64,000 nucleotides of DNA. Source: Phyllostachys edulis (taxonomy: Eukaryota > Streptophyta > Magnoliopsida > Poales > Poaceae). The first letter of the stretch is position 1. Each line of letters starts with the position of its first letter. Positions 1-13,300 of this stretch are shown here, piece after piece. The position numbers and the translations under genes were made by a program. A model generated the notes under the pieces. That model made no database searches. It was not told the DNA's origin and was given only the letters and a program-made list of their open reading frames with translations. The DNA is taken from contig CM070546.1 in NCBI GenBank assembly GCA_036346405.1, positions 93,556,955 to 93,620,954 on the forward strand, given 5' to 3'.

Positions 1-802
1 CTTATTTTGCAGGCCACGCTGCTCATGCTTGCCATACCAATACTGCTGATTTCGTGTATAGCTTTTGCTTAGACGTCGTCGCTGGCATGCTATGGTTCAT
101 CACACCAGTCTGCTGCCTGCTGCCACAACTTTTTGGTATATGCATAGCGCTCAGTGATGACCTCCTCACACTACCATCATAGACTTTGCGTACCACATCG
201 CCCTAATGTACGTCTTGCTTATACGTACACAAGTAACAGATGTCCATGTAGTAACTACATGTACAGAAGTTCGCTATTATGGCTCAAGGTCACATGTACA
301 TAAGTACATTGTAGACTGCCTAATCATAGAGAGATAAGCAAATGTTATCTTTCAGTTAGATATGCACAAAGTGCACCATCTTAGTAATCTTCAATGCCAC
401 TGCTGTCCCTGATACGTTCACTACTACTAACATATCAGATGCTGTGGACGGCGCTATACCCCGACTAAAAGTGGCAAACAGTTTTTTTTGGGTACAACTA
501 AAAAAAAACCCCTCAGTTCAGACAACCCAACATCAATGGCGCGTGTGCGCACTATCATCCTAGTATATAGAAAAGGGGAGACAGCTAGCAATGTAAGAAA
601 TTAATTAGGAATACATGTTAATTATGCTTCCATACCATATATGCCGATTTGCCAGCCAATTGGACACCAGGGAATTTGTTGCACAGCGCCGTCGGACCAC
701 TAAACAAGCATCCGATTCCGGACCCGCTAAATCGGCCCCAAGTGTATATAAACAGAATTAAACAATAAAGGGCTGGCAGATATATCTTCACATGCATATA
801 TA
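1..802. other. intergenic, nothing recognised
   Basis: No coding exon, RNA gene or element boundary can be supported here. The stretch lies downstream of the minus-strand pectin acetylesterase gene and is moderately AT-rich. The single short reading frame near 727-921 mostly overlaps the MITE that starts at 811. Polyadenylation of the gene probably occurs between here and about 1300, but no single signal stands out. Confidence 0.5.
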
Positions 803-810
803 GATGTGGT

Positions 811-1047
811 CAGGTTCCTAATTTCGACCAAAACTCGACCGAAAATTGGAAATTTCGGTGCTACGGGGGCCGGTAGGAATACAAACCGGTTTAAAAAATC
901 CGGCTTGGATGAATTCTGCAAAAAAAAATTTTGAATTTGATTTTTTTTAATTTAAAATCCGAAAATTTTAATTATTTATTTAAAAATTTCGGCCAAAATT
1001 TTCCGATTTTCGGCCATACGGGCCACCTCCGGTTAAAAAAAACCCTG
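811..1047. mobile_element. hAT-type MITE (237 bp)
   Basis: The element begins CAGGTTCC and ends AAACCCTG, so its ends are short imperfect inverted repeats of the hAT CAGG type. It is flanked by a perfect 8-bp direct repeat GATGTGGT (803-810 and 1048-1055), the target-duplication length expected for hAT transposition. The interior is AT-rich and repeats ATTTCGGCC/CCGATTTTCGG motifs, and there is no coding capacity. It lies about 265 bp beyond the stop codon of the pectin acetylesterase gene, so it could fall in or near that gene's 3' end. Confidence 0.8.
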
Positions 1048-1311
1048 GATGTGGTTACCTCATAAACGCGAAGCGAGCATGCAAGAACAAATTAATAGGA
1101 ACGAAAGTATATACATAGCGTATACGTATTATGTGTATCCAGTTAGGCACCTTCCAGCTAGAAGCGAACCGTACTTTTGAGAGAAAGCAAAAGAGTACGT
1201 TCAGATCGTCCTAAATTCTCCATGGAAATTAACAAAACCTAGTCACTTTCAGGTTCTAATCACGCGGCCCTTGTGCTGCATGCGGTGCTATTGGATGATC
1301 CTGTGACCTTG

Positions 1312-4300
1312 TCATATGATGTGACGGCATGTTTTGTCGCAGGGGTAGGGGCAATCGATCGCCTTCACTTCAGCTCGACCAAAGTACCAGTCGCCAACAG
1401 ATTTCGCAATCCCCTGAAGTGCAAGAACAACACAAAACATGAATGAAGAATGATGAATTTAATCCCCTTTATTCTCATCACTGAAAATACTATTAATTTG
1501 CTTTTACAGCTACATTATATACCTTGTTTTGGATAGCGGGTGAGCCAGCTACACTATTCCAAGTGGCCGGCAGCTCAGATTGGCAGTGAGCGAAGCACGA
1601 GTTTATGAACAACCCGTTGCTCTTGGAATCGGAGAAGCCTCTCACAGATGCTACCATCTGATCCCTGAAATCTGCTCTCGTACGTGCGTACGTACAACAT
1701 ATGCAACACTTGAGTTCAGAACGTATGCAGATCTTTGTTTGATTTTGTCGACATTTATAGATTAAGATGAGTACATGTACGGATCATTAATTTTACCTTG
1801 CAGGGATTTCATCTGAGACGTATTGCAGGCTGAACGGTTGAACTTGCAGGCTCGCCAGGCGCTGCTGGGGTCAGCTCTGTTTGGGGCCAGGCTTTGCTCG
1901 ATCTGACGATCGTTTACATTTGGTCTTTGTGAATAACTGAGTATATATATTAGCTAGAATGAGAATTTAGTATCATACATGAAAATATGTATTTACCTGC
2001 CAGACATCGTACGCTGCATTTAGGAGGAAGATTGGGGTCTTTATGCCATCGATTATATTCTGAGGGAAGAAGCACTGCAGACACAAATCATCCATGATCA
2101 GCTGCATGCTTCAGTTGCTGTTTCGATCTAAATCATAGCTCTAATTCTCTATTCCCTGATGAAGCTTATCTTATGTATGCATGATCCTTAAATTTTGTGT
2201 GAATTGAATCAACATGCACGCATGGGTGGGTTGATACACGGTGATGCGGCTGGTGTGGAGTGTCAAGTCGTGTAATAGCGTAATACTAGTAGCAGGTTAG
2301 CAGCACGCACCGAGGTGGCGTTCAAATGGTCAGTGCAAGTCGGCGGCAGGTTCTGAGCCACTCCCTGCATGGCTACGATGTCCCCGTAGTAGGATCTCAA
2401 GCTGCGGCCCCCGGAGACATCCACGCTGCACACAGCGAATTAACATGCAACCGGCCGGGTAAGTATATACGTAGAAACATACCGAATGTGATCAGCTAGA
2501 AGCCGAAATATCGTACGTACGCGTCGAGGAAGAGGCCTCCGTCGGCGAGGCACTTGACGGTGGTGTTCCGGCCGCCAGCGGCCGCGGCTGGGAAGAAGGC
2601 ACGGATCTCGTCGCAGTGGAGTATCGCCGCCAGACCCCCGGCGGAGCAACCGGTGAGCAGCACCTAAATTACACACACATATACGTTCGTCTTCTCAGCT
2701 TTTGCATGCTTGGTACGTACTAGACTACTACTTGATACCAGTGGCGTAGCTGGCCACAGGCCTCGGGCCGGCCCAATTGATTTCAGGCTCAACTCGTTTT
2801 TTTTTCCTGATTTTTTAGGCCCAACTCCGTCTCTGCTTATTACCATGTAAGCGAGAAGACGACAACTAGCACGTATATGTATAGTAGATGGAGAGAACCT
2901 GTTCGGCGGACGCCATCCCGATGGAGAGGAGGTGTTGGATGGCTGCCTCCCAGATGCGCTGGCCCCGGAAATGGAGCCCGGAGTCCTATAGCTCGAAAAC
3001 AATAAAATATTAAGGATGGTGTATAAATAGTATAGATGTATAAGATGATGATCAGGATGTATATACAGTTGATAAAATGTTATTGCATACTCCATTTGTT
3101 CAAAAATATATGAAGTTTTGGACATCGACGACGCGGTCTTCAATATGTAACTTTGATAATTACTTTTTATATGAATATATTCATATATTAGTGGTCAAAA
3201 TTAAGTAAGTTTGACCGTATGTTTTCTAAAACGTCATATATCTCTGAACGTAGACGTACTTGTAGAGTGTTCAACTGCACAGGCCCCTCAAAATTTAGGG
3301 CCCCTAATTTTGATTTAATTTTTAATTACTACTTGTTTATATCTCAAGAAAAAAATATTATTCTACTATAGTCAATCATGTGTAAGATAAAGAATTATTC
3401 AAGCCTTTTTATTGCATTCTTGAACTGTTCCCACCTCTCTATTGCTCTCTTAATTTCCCTTTTGCTCTCGCACAACTACTATTTCTATTTCTTATTTGCC
3501 TGTAAAAATTAACCTCTCCTCTCCTAATTCTCCTCCCCCTAGCTAACTCGTGATTTCCCTAAAATAATTCCGTTGGTGATGATGGATCCATGCACTCTAT
3601 TCTCATCTATCTATTATGGTATTCTTTGTGGACTCAAACATATAATTTATGTTCTTGTCTCATTCTTCTGATCTTCGTCCATCGATTGGGCTCTTGTGCT
3701 ACATTGCTTGGTCGGCGAAGCCAGCCTTTCATGCTACATCGTTGCCTACATGAGCCATATACACCACATCAATTAGTTTGTTTAGTCCTATATCATTGCA
3801 ATCTAGAACTTCAATACTTTATTTTTAAGACCTACTATTATTGTCATTTCCTCTATTTGTGCATCTGAGTGTTGTTCTAACTTTCATCCATCCTTTCTAA
3901 AACCAGGAGACATGAATCTTGTTACCAAAAACATAAGAGAAAAAAGAGAACCCAAGAGCTAATTCTAGGGCCTAATTCTAAATGATTTTTTCCCCTATTT
4001 TAGTAATTGAATCTTCTAAACTGGGTACCTAATTTTAAATTTGGCACGGCCCCCCAAAATTCTCATGTATATAACGCACCTTGTCGAAGGCGTCGCCGGC
4101 GAAAGACGCGCTGTCACAGTAGCGAATCTTCACCCGGTTCCAGTTGTAGAAATCTGCACGCATGGTGTATATATATATATATGTCGATCTTATATCACAC
4201 AAGTCAATCATATATTGCAGACTTTGCAGTAGAGTCGAGATGCATGGACGGACCAGGGTTGTCGGCGGGGCTGGCGCTCATGATGCCCGTGAAGGCGATC

Positions 4301-7300
4301 TCCCTCTCCATGAAGTCCGACGAGCCGTGGCGGCTTCGCGTGCGGAACCTGCACGTCCTCACGTTGTTGCACCACCCGCCTCCCTGCACCAGCACCAGCA
4401 TCGGCAACCACATTTCATTGTACGTTCTGGCAAGTTTTCGTATACTCACCTCTAGGTTTACGATCCAGCTGTTGTTCCCTGCCCCGGAGCCAGGGTCCAA
4501 GTGGTAAGCAGGCGGCGTCCCATCCATGCACACTGCATCGTTCATGTATGCAGTACCGTTACATATGTACAACAACGGGCTAGCCCTCGATCAATATTAA
4601 GGGTCGTTTCGAACGCAGAAATCTCACAGGAATTTCATAATAAACAGGTTGATTTATGAGAAAAATTCATATGTTCTTAACAGGGTCCAATTCTCGGAGG
4701 AGCCTGTGTTGGGCCTGATTCCTAGTCAGCCGGAGATTCTAGCTCAGTTAATTATCACAAAGAAGGCAAACGCCGATCCGACGCCGCTTAGGAAAGCGAG
4801 TGTTGAATAATCCTTAATGCTGTTTAAGTTTTAGTTTTGGTTTGTATGGCTGAATTGGTAGTTATGAACATTAATGGCGTTAATTGCTTGAAGGTGGGAA
4901 GATGACTGTAAGTGCATGTAGTGCTCATGTAAGTTACTTGTTATTTGCTAGTATAAATAAAGAGAAGAAAAGGAGGAAAGCTGTGCAGTTTTTGGGCAGC
5001 ATCAAAACTTGTCTCGTAAGTTCAACTTCGTCTTTGCATCCACTGTGTGTGTGCGTTTGATCCTTGGGCAGTTCCAACATTTGGTATCAAAGCCAAGAGA
5101 TCTTGAGTTCATGATCCGGCTGATGCAATTAAGAAAATAATTGCAGCACATTTCTATTCCACGTCTTAGGCCCGAGAAAGCCTACACGTGAGGGGGAGTG
5201 TTAGAGTATAAGTGAATTGCCCATCTTTCATCATCAGCTTAAGCTTTTGGGTGAATTGGTTGGTACATGCAACTCAATATGGTATCAGAGCCGGTGTTGT
5301 GATGGCGAGGTCGTTGTCTCCACTGACATCGAGACGTGTCGCCGATGGCCTAGAGGAGGTAGTCAACAGCGGCATGCATGTGGCTAGCGGCAGCGAGCAG
5401 GTGGCTCGCGGTAGGCCGTTGGCGCTAGTTGGGAAGGAGGAGAGCATCACGCTCTAGTACCCGTTGTTGACTAGTAGCAACTATGCTGCATAGTCAATGA
5501 AGATGCAAGTGTACATGGAGGTGCAAGGAGTGTGGGATGCTGTTGAAGAAGACGGTGTCGAGAGGCGCCAAGATAAGAAGGCACTTACGACCATCTACTA
5601 TGGTGTGAGCGAGGAGACCCTTCTTGCTCTCAACGGCAAGAGGACGGCGAAGGAGGCATGAGTGACTAATCCATGTACGTTAGAGTTGAGCGCGTGACGA
5701 GGGCCAAGCTCCAAACCGTCAAGAAAGAATTTGACAACCTTCATATGCGCAAAGGTGAGTTAATCGATGCATTTGCCATGAGGGTCACCCTCACTCTCAG
5801 CAAGATGCGAACGCTGGGAGAGAGGGTTGAAGACTCTTGTGTGGTGGATAAGGTGCTTCGGGTCTTGACACCGAAGTTTCTGCCGATCGTTTGCACTCTC
5901 CAGAACCTCGAGGACTTGGATGTGATGTCGGTCGAAGAAATGTTCGGGCGGCTAAAGGCGTTCGAGGAGCGCCACATGGTTAGTGAGGAGGAAGGTGAGC
6001 ACCTGCTGCTCACCCGCCCCTAATGGGAGTCCAGGGCCAAGAACAAGGAAGGCGGCTCCGGCTCCGGTAAGAAGAGCACCTACAACAAAGCGAAAGTTCG
6101 GTGCTACAACTGCCAGAACTATGTGCACTACTCTTGGGAATGTCCTGAACCGAAGAAGGTGGTGAAGGATAAGGCATTTTTTTGTTGTGGCGAACGTGGA
6201 TGACGAACCGATGCTACTATGAAGATCAGTTGGAACTAATCTTGTTGTCTATGTGTTTATCATGTTTATTTATGTTGCATGGTTTTGTTGCTGTATAGAG
6301 TCATAGTAGTTGGCTAAATCCAAGAGAGTTGCATGTGTGGCATCATGGCGTAGTGGATGGATCGGCAGTGAAGTGAGCGGATCGATAGTCAAGTGAAGCC
6401 AGCAGTTGTGTGCACATGTATGTGTTATTGGATCAGTCATGTGTTAGTGGTTAGTGCATGTAGCTGTAAGGGCATGTACAATGGTACATATAGCTGTTGT
6501 CTATAGTAACTCTCCATGTCACCTGTAGACAGCACTAAAGACAGATTATACAATGGTACAGACAGCTGTTGTCTTTTTAGTTGTCTTTATAGAACACACA
6601 ATCTTTTAATGCTTTTCTTTTTTCTTGTGCTATAGTCGGCTACAGGATTGTAGACAGCATTAAAAGTAGCTGCATGCACCCATCTAGTGGAGATAATGCA
6701 TGGCGTGAGTTAGTCTTCTGCGCATGGCAAGAGGTTGCTGGCGATCCGCAACGGTGAGTCGGTGCATCAAGGATTAGGGGGGTGTTTGTTGAATAATCCT
6801 TAATACTGTTTAAGTTTCAGTTTTGGTTTGCATGGTTGAATTGGTAGTCATGAACATTGATGGCGCTAATTGCCTGAAGGTGGGAAGGTGACTGTAGGTG
6901 CATGTAGTGCTTAAGTTACTTATTTGCATATAAGTTACTTGTTATTTGCTAGTATAAATAAAGAGAAGAAAAGGAGAAAAGATGTGTAGTTTTTGGGCAG
7001 CACCAAAACTTGTCTCGTGAGTTCATCTTCGTCTTTACGTCCATAGTGTGTGTGCGTTTGATCCTTGGGCAGTTCCAACAACGAGAACTAGGACACCATC
7101 ACCATTGCCGACCTTCAAGGTGAGGAGAGAGAAGCTAGGGGAACTGAGTTAAGAATGAGAGAACAGCAACTCAACCACAACCCAACACCTCAACCGCCGG
7201 CCGCTCGCTCCGACAGCTCGCGACCAGATACAACCCCGTCCCTGACCATGCTGGACCAAGCTGCCCTCGCTCCTTTGCCGCCACTGCGGCTCGCCCAACC

Positions 7301-10300
7301 GACGACGATGACGGTTGGACGATGGTCACGAGGCAATATCGCGGTCATCCGCAACAACCTCCACCCCCTCCCACCGTCTCGAGTGCCCGTGAGCGCAATA
7401 TCCCCCGATGGCTGAATGGTCGATGCTTTAAGTGCCTTGGCCTCGGCCATCTTAAAGCCCAATGCTCTAGTGACATCCACTGTTTCCATTGCTGGTTCCC
7501 TGGCCATCTCGCTCACTCTTGCCCGGACCGCCACAGTGCCGCCACAAACACTAACCCCTTGTAGCCTCGCCCCCACTGCTACCACACTATGCCTCTGCCT
7601 CCTCCGCCTCCCCACCGTCAACCACCCTGTCCAACCCCCGCACCCATTCCACCCCCTCCGGCCCCAATCATGTCCCAGTTCCCCCTCAGACGACATGATC
7701 CGGGGCTGAGTTCATGGAAGATGTTCACACGGGGGAACCCGACTCCCGCACTGAGTTAGGCACTTGCCTCCTCTCCTGGATGGAGGGCATGATGCGGTAG
7801 GAAGCACTCCTCTCCTTGCGCACTCTAGTGGCCTTTGTTCGTGGCTGACGTCCGCCAGTGTCTCCTGAGCAGATGTTCAATGCTCTAAAACGTTCCAGCA
7901 ACATTCCTCAGCTGTGCGTTCTGGTGGAGGTCCATTGCCCTCACGACTTCCTCATTACCTTCACATCCACGGTCGATTGTGTTGTTGCACTGGCTCATTC
8001 CGGTCAGGTCTTCTATTCTAGCGTTCCGATCGCCTTCATGCAGTGGAATAGGCAGATAAACGCTGATGGGGGGGGGGTAAGCTGATGTTCCTGTCCATGG
8101 TGAGCTTTGAGGGCCTGCTCGTGTACGCGTGGGAGCTCGACGCCGTGAAATAACTTCTGAACAAGTTAGGCGCTCAGCTGGTTGAGATGCTGCCGTTCGA
8201 AGACCGCCGCTACCTGGCCTACATGGCTGGGTGCAACAACCCCAGCGATGTCCCCAAGAAGCTCCGCATATTTGTCCTGGAGCCAAACAGCCCGACATTG
8301 CTACCGGCGTTCGACTTTGACTCCTCGCCGCCGCTTTTGGACGCCCCCTACTGAGAAGTGCATGCTGTCCTACGACATCTTGGTGCACGTCTAGGAGGTG
8401 TTGGACCCCACGCCGCTCAACACGGGCTCTGACCTCATCGGCGTCGACGAAGTTGTCTCTAGACTCAACCAGTTCCCCTGTTTCCCTAGACGTGTGGACG
8501 ACACGAGCCTGGGTACGAGCGAGGTGGGCGGCAACCACCTCTTCAGCGACGCTGCGGTCTTGGTGGACGGCCTCGATCGCCAGTTGTCTAGCACCCCTCT
8601 CGCCATCGCACCGATGACTTTTCCACCTCTCGCAACCGTTGATGATGATTCTTGCTTGGCCGCATCAGTGCCTCCACCTACCCTGATGGATAACTTGGCT
8701 ACCGAAGAGGGGTCGTACATCATCCTCGCGGCTGCGTCATCACCAGAGGCGCCCCTCGAGGAACCTCTCCTCATGCCGCTCGCTACATGCCCTACGACGC
8801 CGTTGGCAGCTCTCTCCGGCGCCAGTTCCGAGCTGCACTCATCAACCGAGGTAGGGCCCCAGTGCCACACGCTTGCAGCCTATAGTGAACCCCTCGTCTC
8901 CCACGGAGAGGGCCCCACAACGTGTCCTGTGAGGTCCTCGACGTGCACCTCGAGGTCGTCCAGCTGTGTCCAGTAGCGTCGCCCCTTCCGCTACCTGAAG
9001 CATTCATTGCTGCATCTTCCCACGAACCCATTGGTGGCACGGCGGCCGCCGTTTTCGCAACTTCCGGCTTTGGTCGCCAAACTACCGGGGGAGGGAGGCA
9101 TCGGATGGTATTTGCCCAATACATGGTATTCTGGAGGTGGAATGTCCCCGCTTTGAACCCGGGGTCCTTCTAGAGGCGTTTGGCGATGGGACAGCACCTG
9201 GTTCCCCTAGGTTGCCTCTCTGACATTGGACCCGAAAGTGTGGCTTCACAAGAAACTCTCTTGTCCCAGCCTGACGCTAGTTCTTTGGTGCAATCTGGGC
9301 TGGTGGAGTTTGCTCAGGCCTTGGCAGCACCAGGCCAAGGTGAGCTTCGATGGCCTGCCCACGCCACAGGCTAGATGGTCATGGCGGGCTAGCTAGTCAT
9401 GCAACTTCAGGCGGAGCACTGCGTCAGCGACCCCTGTTCGCTGTTGGGCGCATGTCCTCCTATGCCGCCTCCCGCGATGTCGACACCAAGAAGGAGGTGG
9501 AACATGGCCCCACTAGATTTCACTCCTCGCCGAAGCTCACGCCTCTCTGGCTCCTCTGACGGTAGAGCAAAGACTTCAGTCCAGCAGGCACAAGAGGTGC
9601 TCATGCATCGTTGGGGCATTGTTGCTGAAAAAGAAAAGGTCTCCAACGAAGCCTTCAGGGAATACCTCAAACTTTTCTCCAAGCCTCTCGCGTCACATCA
9701 TCTGAGAGCGGTGGCGGCGCTCTACGATTGTGAGGACAACTTCGAGGAGGATGATGGCGACGAGGTGGACGCTCAAGCCCTCACCCTGCCTCAGAAGGCG
9801 CTGGCGCAAGCTTAGCCTGCCGCATCGAGTGGGTGTGTCACAGTTGCATTGTTATCCATGGTGTAAAACCTTGGTGTGCTAGTTTAGAATGTGAGGGGGC
9901 TTAACTCCCCAGCTAGGCGGAACGTAGTTCATTTATTCATTCAGTCAGCCAATGCGGCTATTGTATGTCTGGAAGAATCAAAACTAGAAACTGTTGACCA
10001 AAATACTTTGACTCCAACTCTCGGTGTCGGCTTCGATGGCTTTGACTTTCTCCCGACGGATGGCACCCGCGGTGGCATTACTGTAGCGTGGTGCTCAGAT
10101 GAGGTGACACTCTCATCTTTTCAGAAAGGAGAGTTCACCATCTCGCCCAATGTTAGGGCCATGACGGACGATGCCCAATGGTACATCAGCTCTGTCTACA
10201 GGCCGCAGTTAGAGGCGGATAAGGCGCATCGTGCTCACTAGATCTGTCTTGATGGTGCTGCCGGTTCACTTCATGACGGTCTTCAGGTTTCCTCAGTGGG

Positions 10301-13300
10301 TCATCAAGTTAATAAACCGTAAGTGCCGTGCTTTCGTTTGGAAGGGGTCTGACTCCATCAGTGGTGGTAATTACCTGCTGGCCTGGTCAAAAGTCTGTAG
10401 ACTGCTCCGATGTGGGGGGCTGGGTATCCACGATATGGCGTCGTTCAGTGCTGCGCTCCGCCTTCGCTGGCACTAAAGTAGCTGAGATCCCGAGCCAAAG
10501 CCATGACATGGCATGACGACCGATGAAGACGCTGACATCCTGCTCATGTTCAGGGTAGCCACAACTATTCGGCTGGGTGAGAGCACGCTCACACTTTTGG
10601 CATGATCACTGGATTGAAGGCAGGCGCTCGGTTGCCGATGTCGTGCTGGCCTTAATCTCCTTTGTCAGAAAAAGAACAAGTCTGCCGCAGAGACTTTCGT
10701 CAACAATTCCTGGACTAAGGATCTGAGGGGGGCCTGTCGCTGCTAGCGTTGGCGTAGTACTTGAAGCTATGGGACATTGTCGCCGGCACTCCGCTCCACG
10801 CCGGCAGGAACGACGAAATTACCTAGAGGCACTTGGTCGACGACAAGTACTCTGCTTGTTCTGCCTATCAGCTCTTCTTCGCTGCTTCAACAACCTTTGC
10901 TTGCCACAAGTGCATCTAGAAATCTAAAGTGTCGTCGCGATGTAAGTTTTTTTTATGAGGTTGGTCATTCATGAGAAGTGCCTCACCAACGATAATCTCC
11001 AACGATGCGGTTGGCCCAATCTTGGGTGTTATTCTCTTTGCAATCACGCTAATAGGAGTTGCAAACATTTGTTCGTCGACTATCCCTTCTCGACCAAGGT
11101 CTGGGCAAGATTCATGTCATGGAGCGGCATCGAGTTCCCGATCCCTTGCGCTGCGATGTCAAGCTCCCAAGATTGGTGGCCTACCACGAGGAAGTTAATC
11201 TCAAAACCGCTCTGATGGGACTTTGACATAGTGACCATCCTCGTTCACTGGTGTATTTGGAAAGAGCGTAATGCCAGAATCTTTGAGGGATGCTGTCGGC
11301 CTGCGACCGATGTGCTTTGGTGTATCAAGGAGGAGATCTTCTCATGGAAGGCTGCCGAGTGTGTTTCAGCTATTTAGTCTTCTGTGTGTAACATGTCGGT
11401 GCTACATTTGCACAACCATTTGAGGCTACAAGGTGTTGTTCCTTTGGTTTTTCAGAGAGCTTTCTCTCTGTTCTTGTAACCTGAACTTGTTCTCCCCTTC
11501 TTAATATATTGGAATAAGTCTAGTTTACTCTCTCCAACTATCAGAAAAGTCTGATTTACCCCCCTGAACTACAAAACCAGATGTTTAACCCCCTAAACTT
11601 GCAAAATCTAGTCACTACATCCCTCAGGCCGGTTTGAAGTAGCAGTTTTGCACATTTTGTACACGTGGCCGGATTTGAAAATATCCTTCTTTAAAAATAA
11701 GTATAAACAAATTCTCTCCCTAACACTCACCCGGTCAACACACTCCTGGCTGTTCGTCTTCTCCCCATTTCCTTTCATCTCCTCACCTCCCCTTTCTACC
11801 TCATCTCTCCCTTCTTCTCCATTCTTGGCGCTGCCCCTTTGCTCCTGGCTCGGCCCAGAGCCACCTCCGGCCGCTGCTCCGGGCCCCTACGACATGGCTC
11901 TAGATCCTGCTCGAGTACATGGACGGGGTCCCTTGACGGCCGCCACATCGCAGCCGAGCCCTTCCTCGCTGACGTTGCGCACTAGGTGCTCTCGGGCATC
12001 GCCTACCTCCACCGCTGCCACATCGTGCACCACAACATCAAGCCCTCCAACCTCCTCATCGACTCCACGCATCGCGTCAAGATCGCCGACTTTGGCGTCG
12101 GCCGCATCCTCAACTGGACCATGGACCCCTGCAACTCCTTCATGGGCACCATCGCCTACATGAGCCCCGAGCACATCAACACTCACCTCAACGACGATGC
12201 CTATGACGGCTACACCGGCAACATATGGAGCTTCGCCTCAAGATCTCAAGTTCTACTCGGCGGGCTTCGGGAGAACCTCAACAAGTGCTCATGTGCGTGA
12301 TCTGCTACTCCAACCCATTGGAGCCACCGCCGCCTCCTCGAGTTCCGAGGCTTCATCGATTGTCGCTCAGAAGAACCCAAATGAAGCGGCTTGGTCAAGT
12401 AGCTTGTCGCAAAGACTTTGTTGTTGCCGGGCCACACCGCCGCCTTGGCCGCCCCACCATCGTGACGACCATTTAGGATGGATCTCGATCTAGTTCTGGA
12501 CTTCGGATTGCAGTGACAATCCCAATCCAGCATTAGGTGGATGGATGGAGTTGAGGTGTGGGAATCTTGGAAATCTCTTCCTAAGTCCTAACCATTTTGG
12601 GTGTTCTATCCATCATCAATTCATCATTATTCTCATCCACTGTTGCTGCTTCAATCAAGGTTCTTTTCCCCCTCCTGTTCTTTCATGTTTCTTATTTTCA
12701 ATGATGATCTAATAATGGGAAAAGCCGACGACCAAACGACCGACGACCAGCACTAGGTCGAAGCGGCACACGTCAGAAAGAGCCAAGACGAGCTGCACGC
12801 AAGACTGGCCGAGGAGCCGCCATGTAGAGAGGAGGCGGCCTGAGCTGGGGGTCGTGCGGGCACAACTGGCGGTGGAATGTGTTTCTTGTGAAATTTATGG
12901 GTACCAAACATAGCCTTAGTCTTAAAGAATATTGTCATAGACAGCAGGCTATAGTTGTCATTGAGTCGAAACCCATCATATGCAATTAATTTACCACTTC
13001 GCAGCTGTCTATCATCGATCCTACCAGTGAACATCAGTATAAACCTACGCATTAATCTCTGACAAGTCACAAGGCTAGTGCCGTATTGTGTATCTTCTCA
13101 ATCGGCTTCAGAGATAAGAAGAAGAAAACAACAGGTCAAGGCCAGCGAAAAGGACAGGATATACATAAAAGCATCCAGCCCGGCCGTATCCGCCTCGGGA
13201 AAGAAGCTAGCGTGAAAGGAACAGCTAACTAAGGCTGGTCCTAATGCTCTGCTTTCGCAAATTTTTTAAGGCTGTCACATAGGCAAAAGTCTGATGTGGC

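Larger units (their letters stand above)
4801..7080 (+). mobile_element. gag-only LTR retrotransposon in intron 1
   Basis: Two direct repeats bound the element: 5' LTR 4801-5079 and 3' LTR 6787-7080. Both begin TGTTGAATAATCC and end GGCAGTTCCAACA. The 3' copy carries a small internal duplication of an 'aagttact' stretch. A primer-binding site resembling initiator-Met tRNA (TGGTATCAAAGCC) follows the 5' LTR, and a purine-rich tract ending AGGGGGG precedes the 3' LTR. The flanks are GCGAG (4796-4800) and ACGAG (7081-7085), a near-perfect 5-bp target duplication. The interior encodes only a broken copia-type Gag and has no protease, integrase or RT, so the element is non-autonomous. It appears to have inserted into the 5' leader of the LINE that continues at 7086. 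Confidence 0.85.
7086..11515 (+). mobile_element. defective L1-type LINE in intron 1
   Basis: A non-LTR retrotransposon remnant in the opposite orientation to the host gene. In order it contains ORF1-like sequence with two CCHC knuckles (7322-9815), the N-terminus of an AP-type endonuclease (9876-10230), then directly the post-RT thumb and zinc-binding region of ORF2 (10231-11376), and a 3' tail ending near CTTAATATATTGG. Most of the endonuclease and the whole RT catalytic region are missing, so about 2 kb or more has been deleted internally. Sequence at about 4690-4800, on the other side of the inserted LTR element, may be its 5' leader. Confidence 0.75.

Noticed and set aside
2440..2676. 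78-codon minus-strand ORF rich in arginine
   Set aside because: It is a shifted-frame shadow of exon 6 (2663-2521), whose true frame encodes GCSAGGL and is continuous with the other exons.
8391..9200. Several long frames on both strands
   Set aside because: The plus-strand frame is the Ser/Thr/Pro-rich part of LINE ORF1; the others are its shadows in GC-rich DNA.
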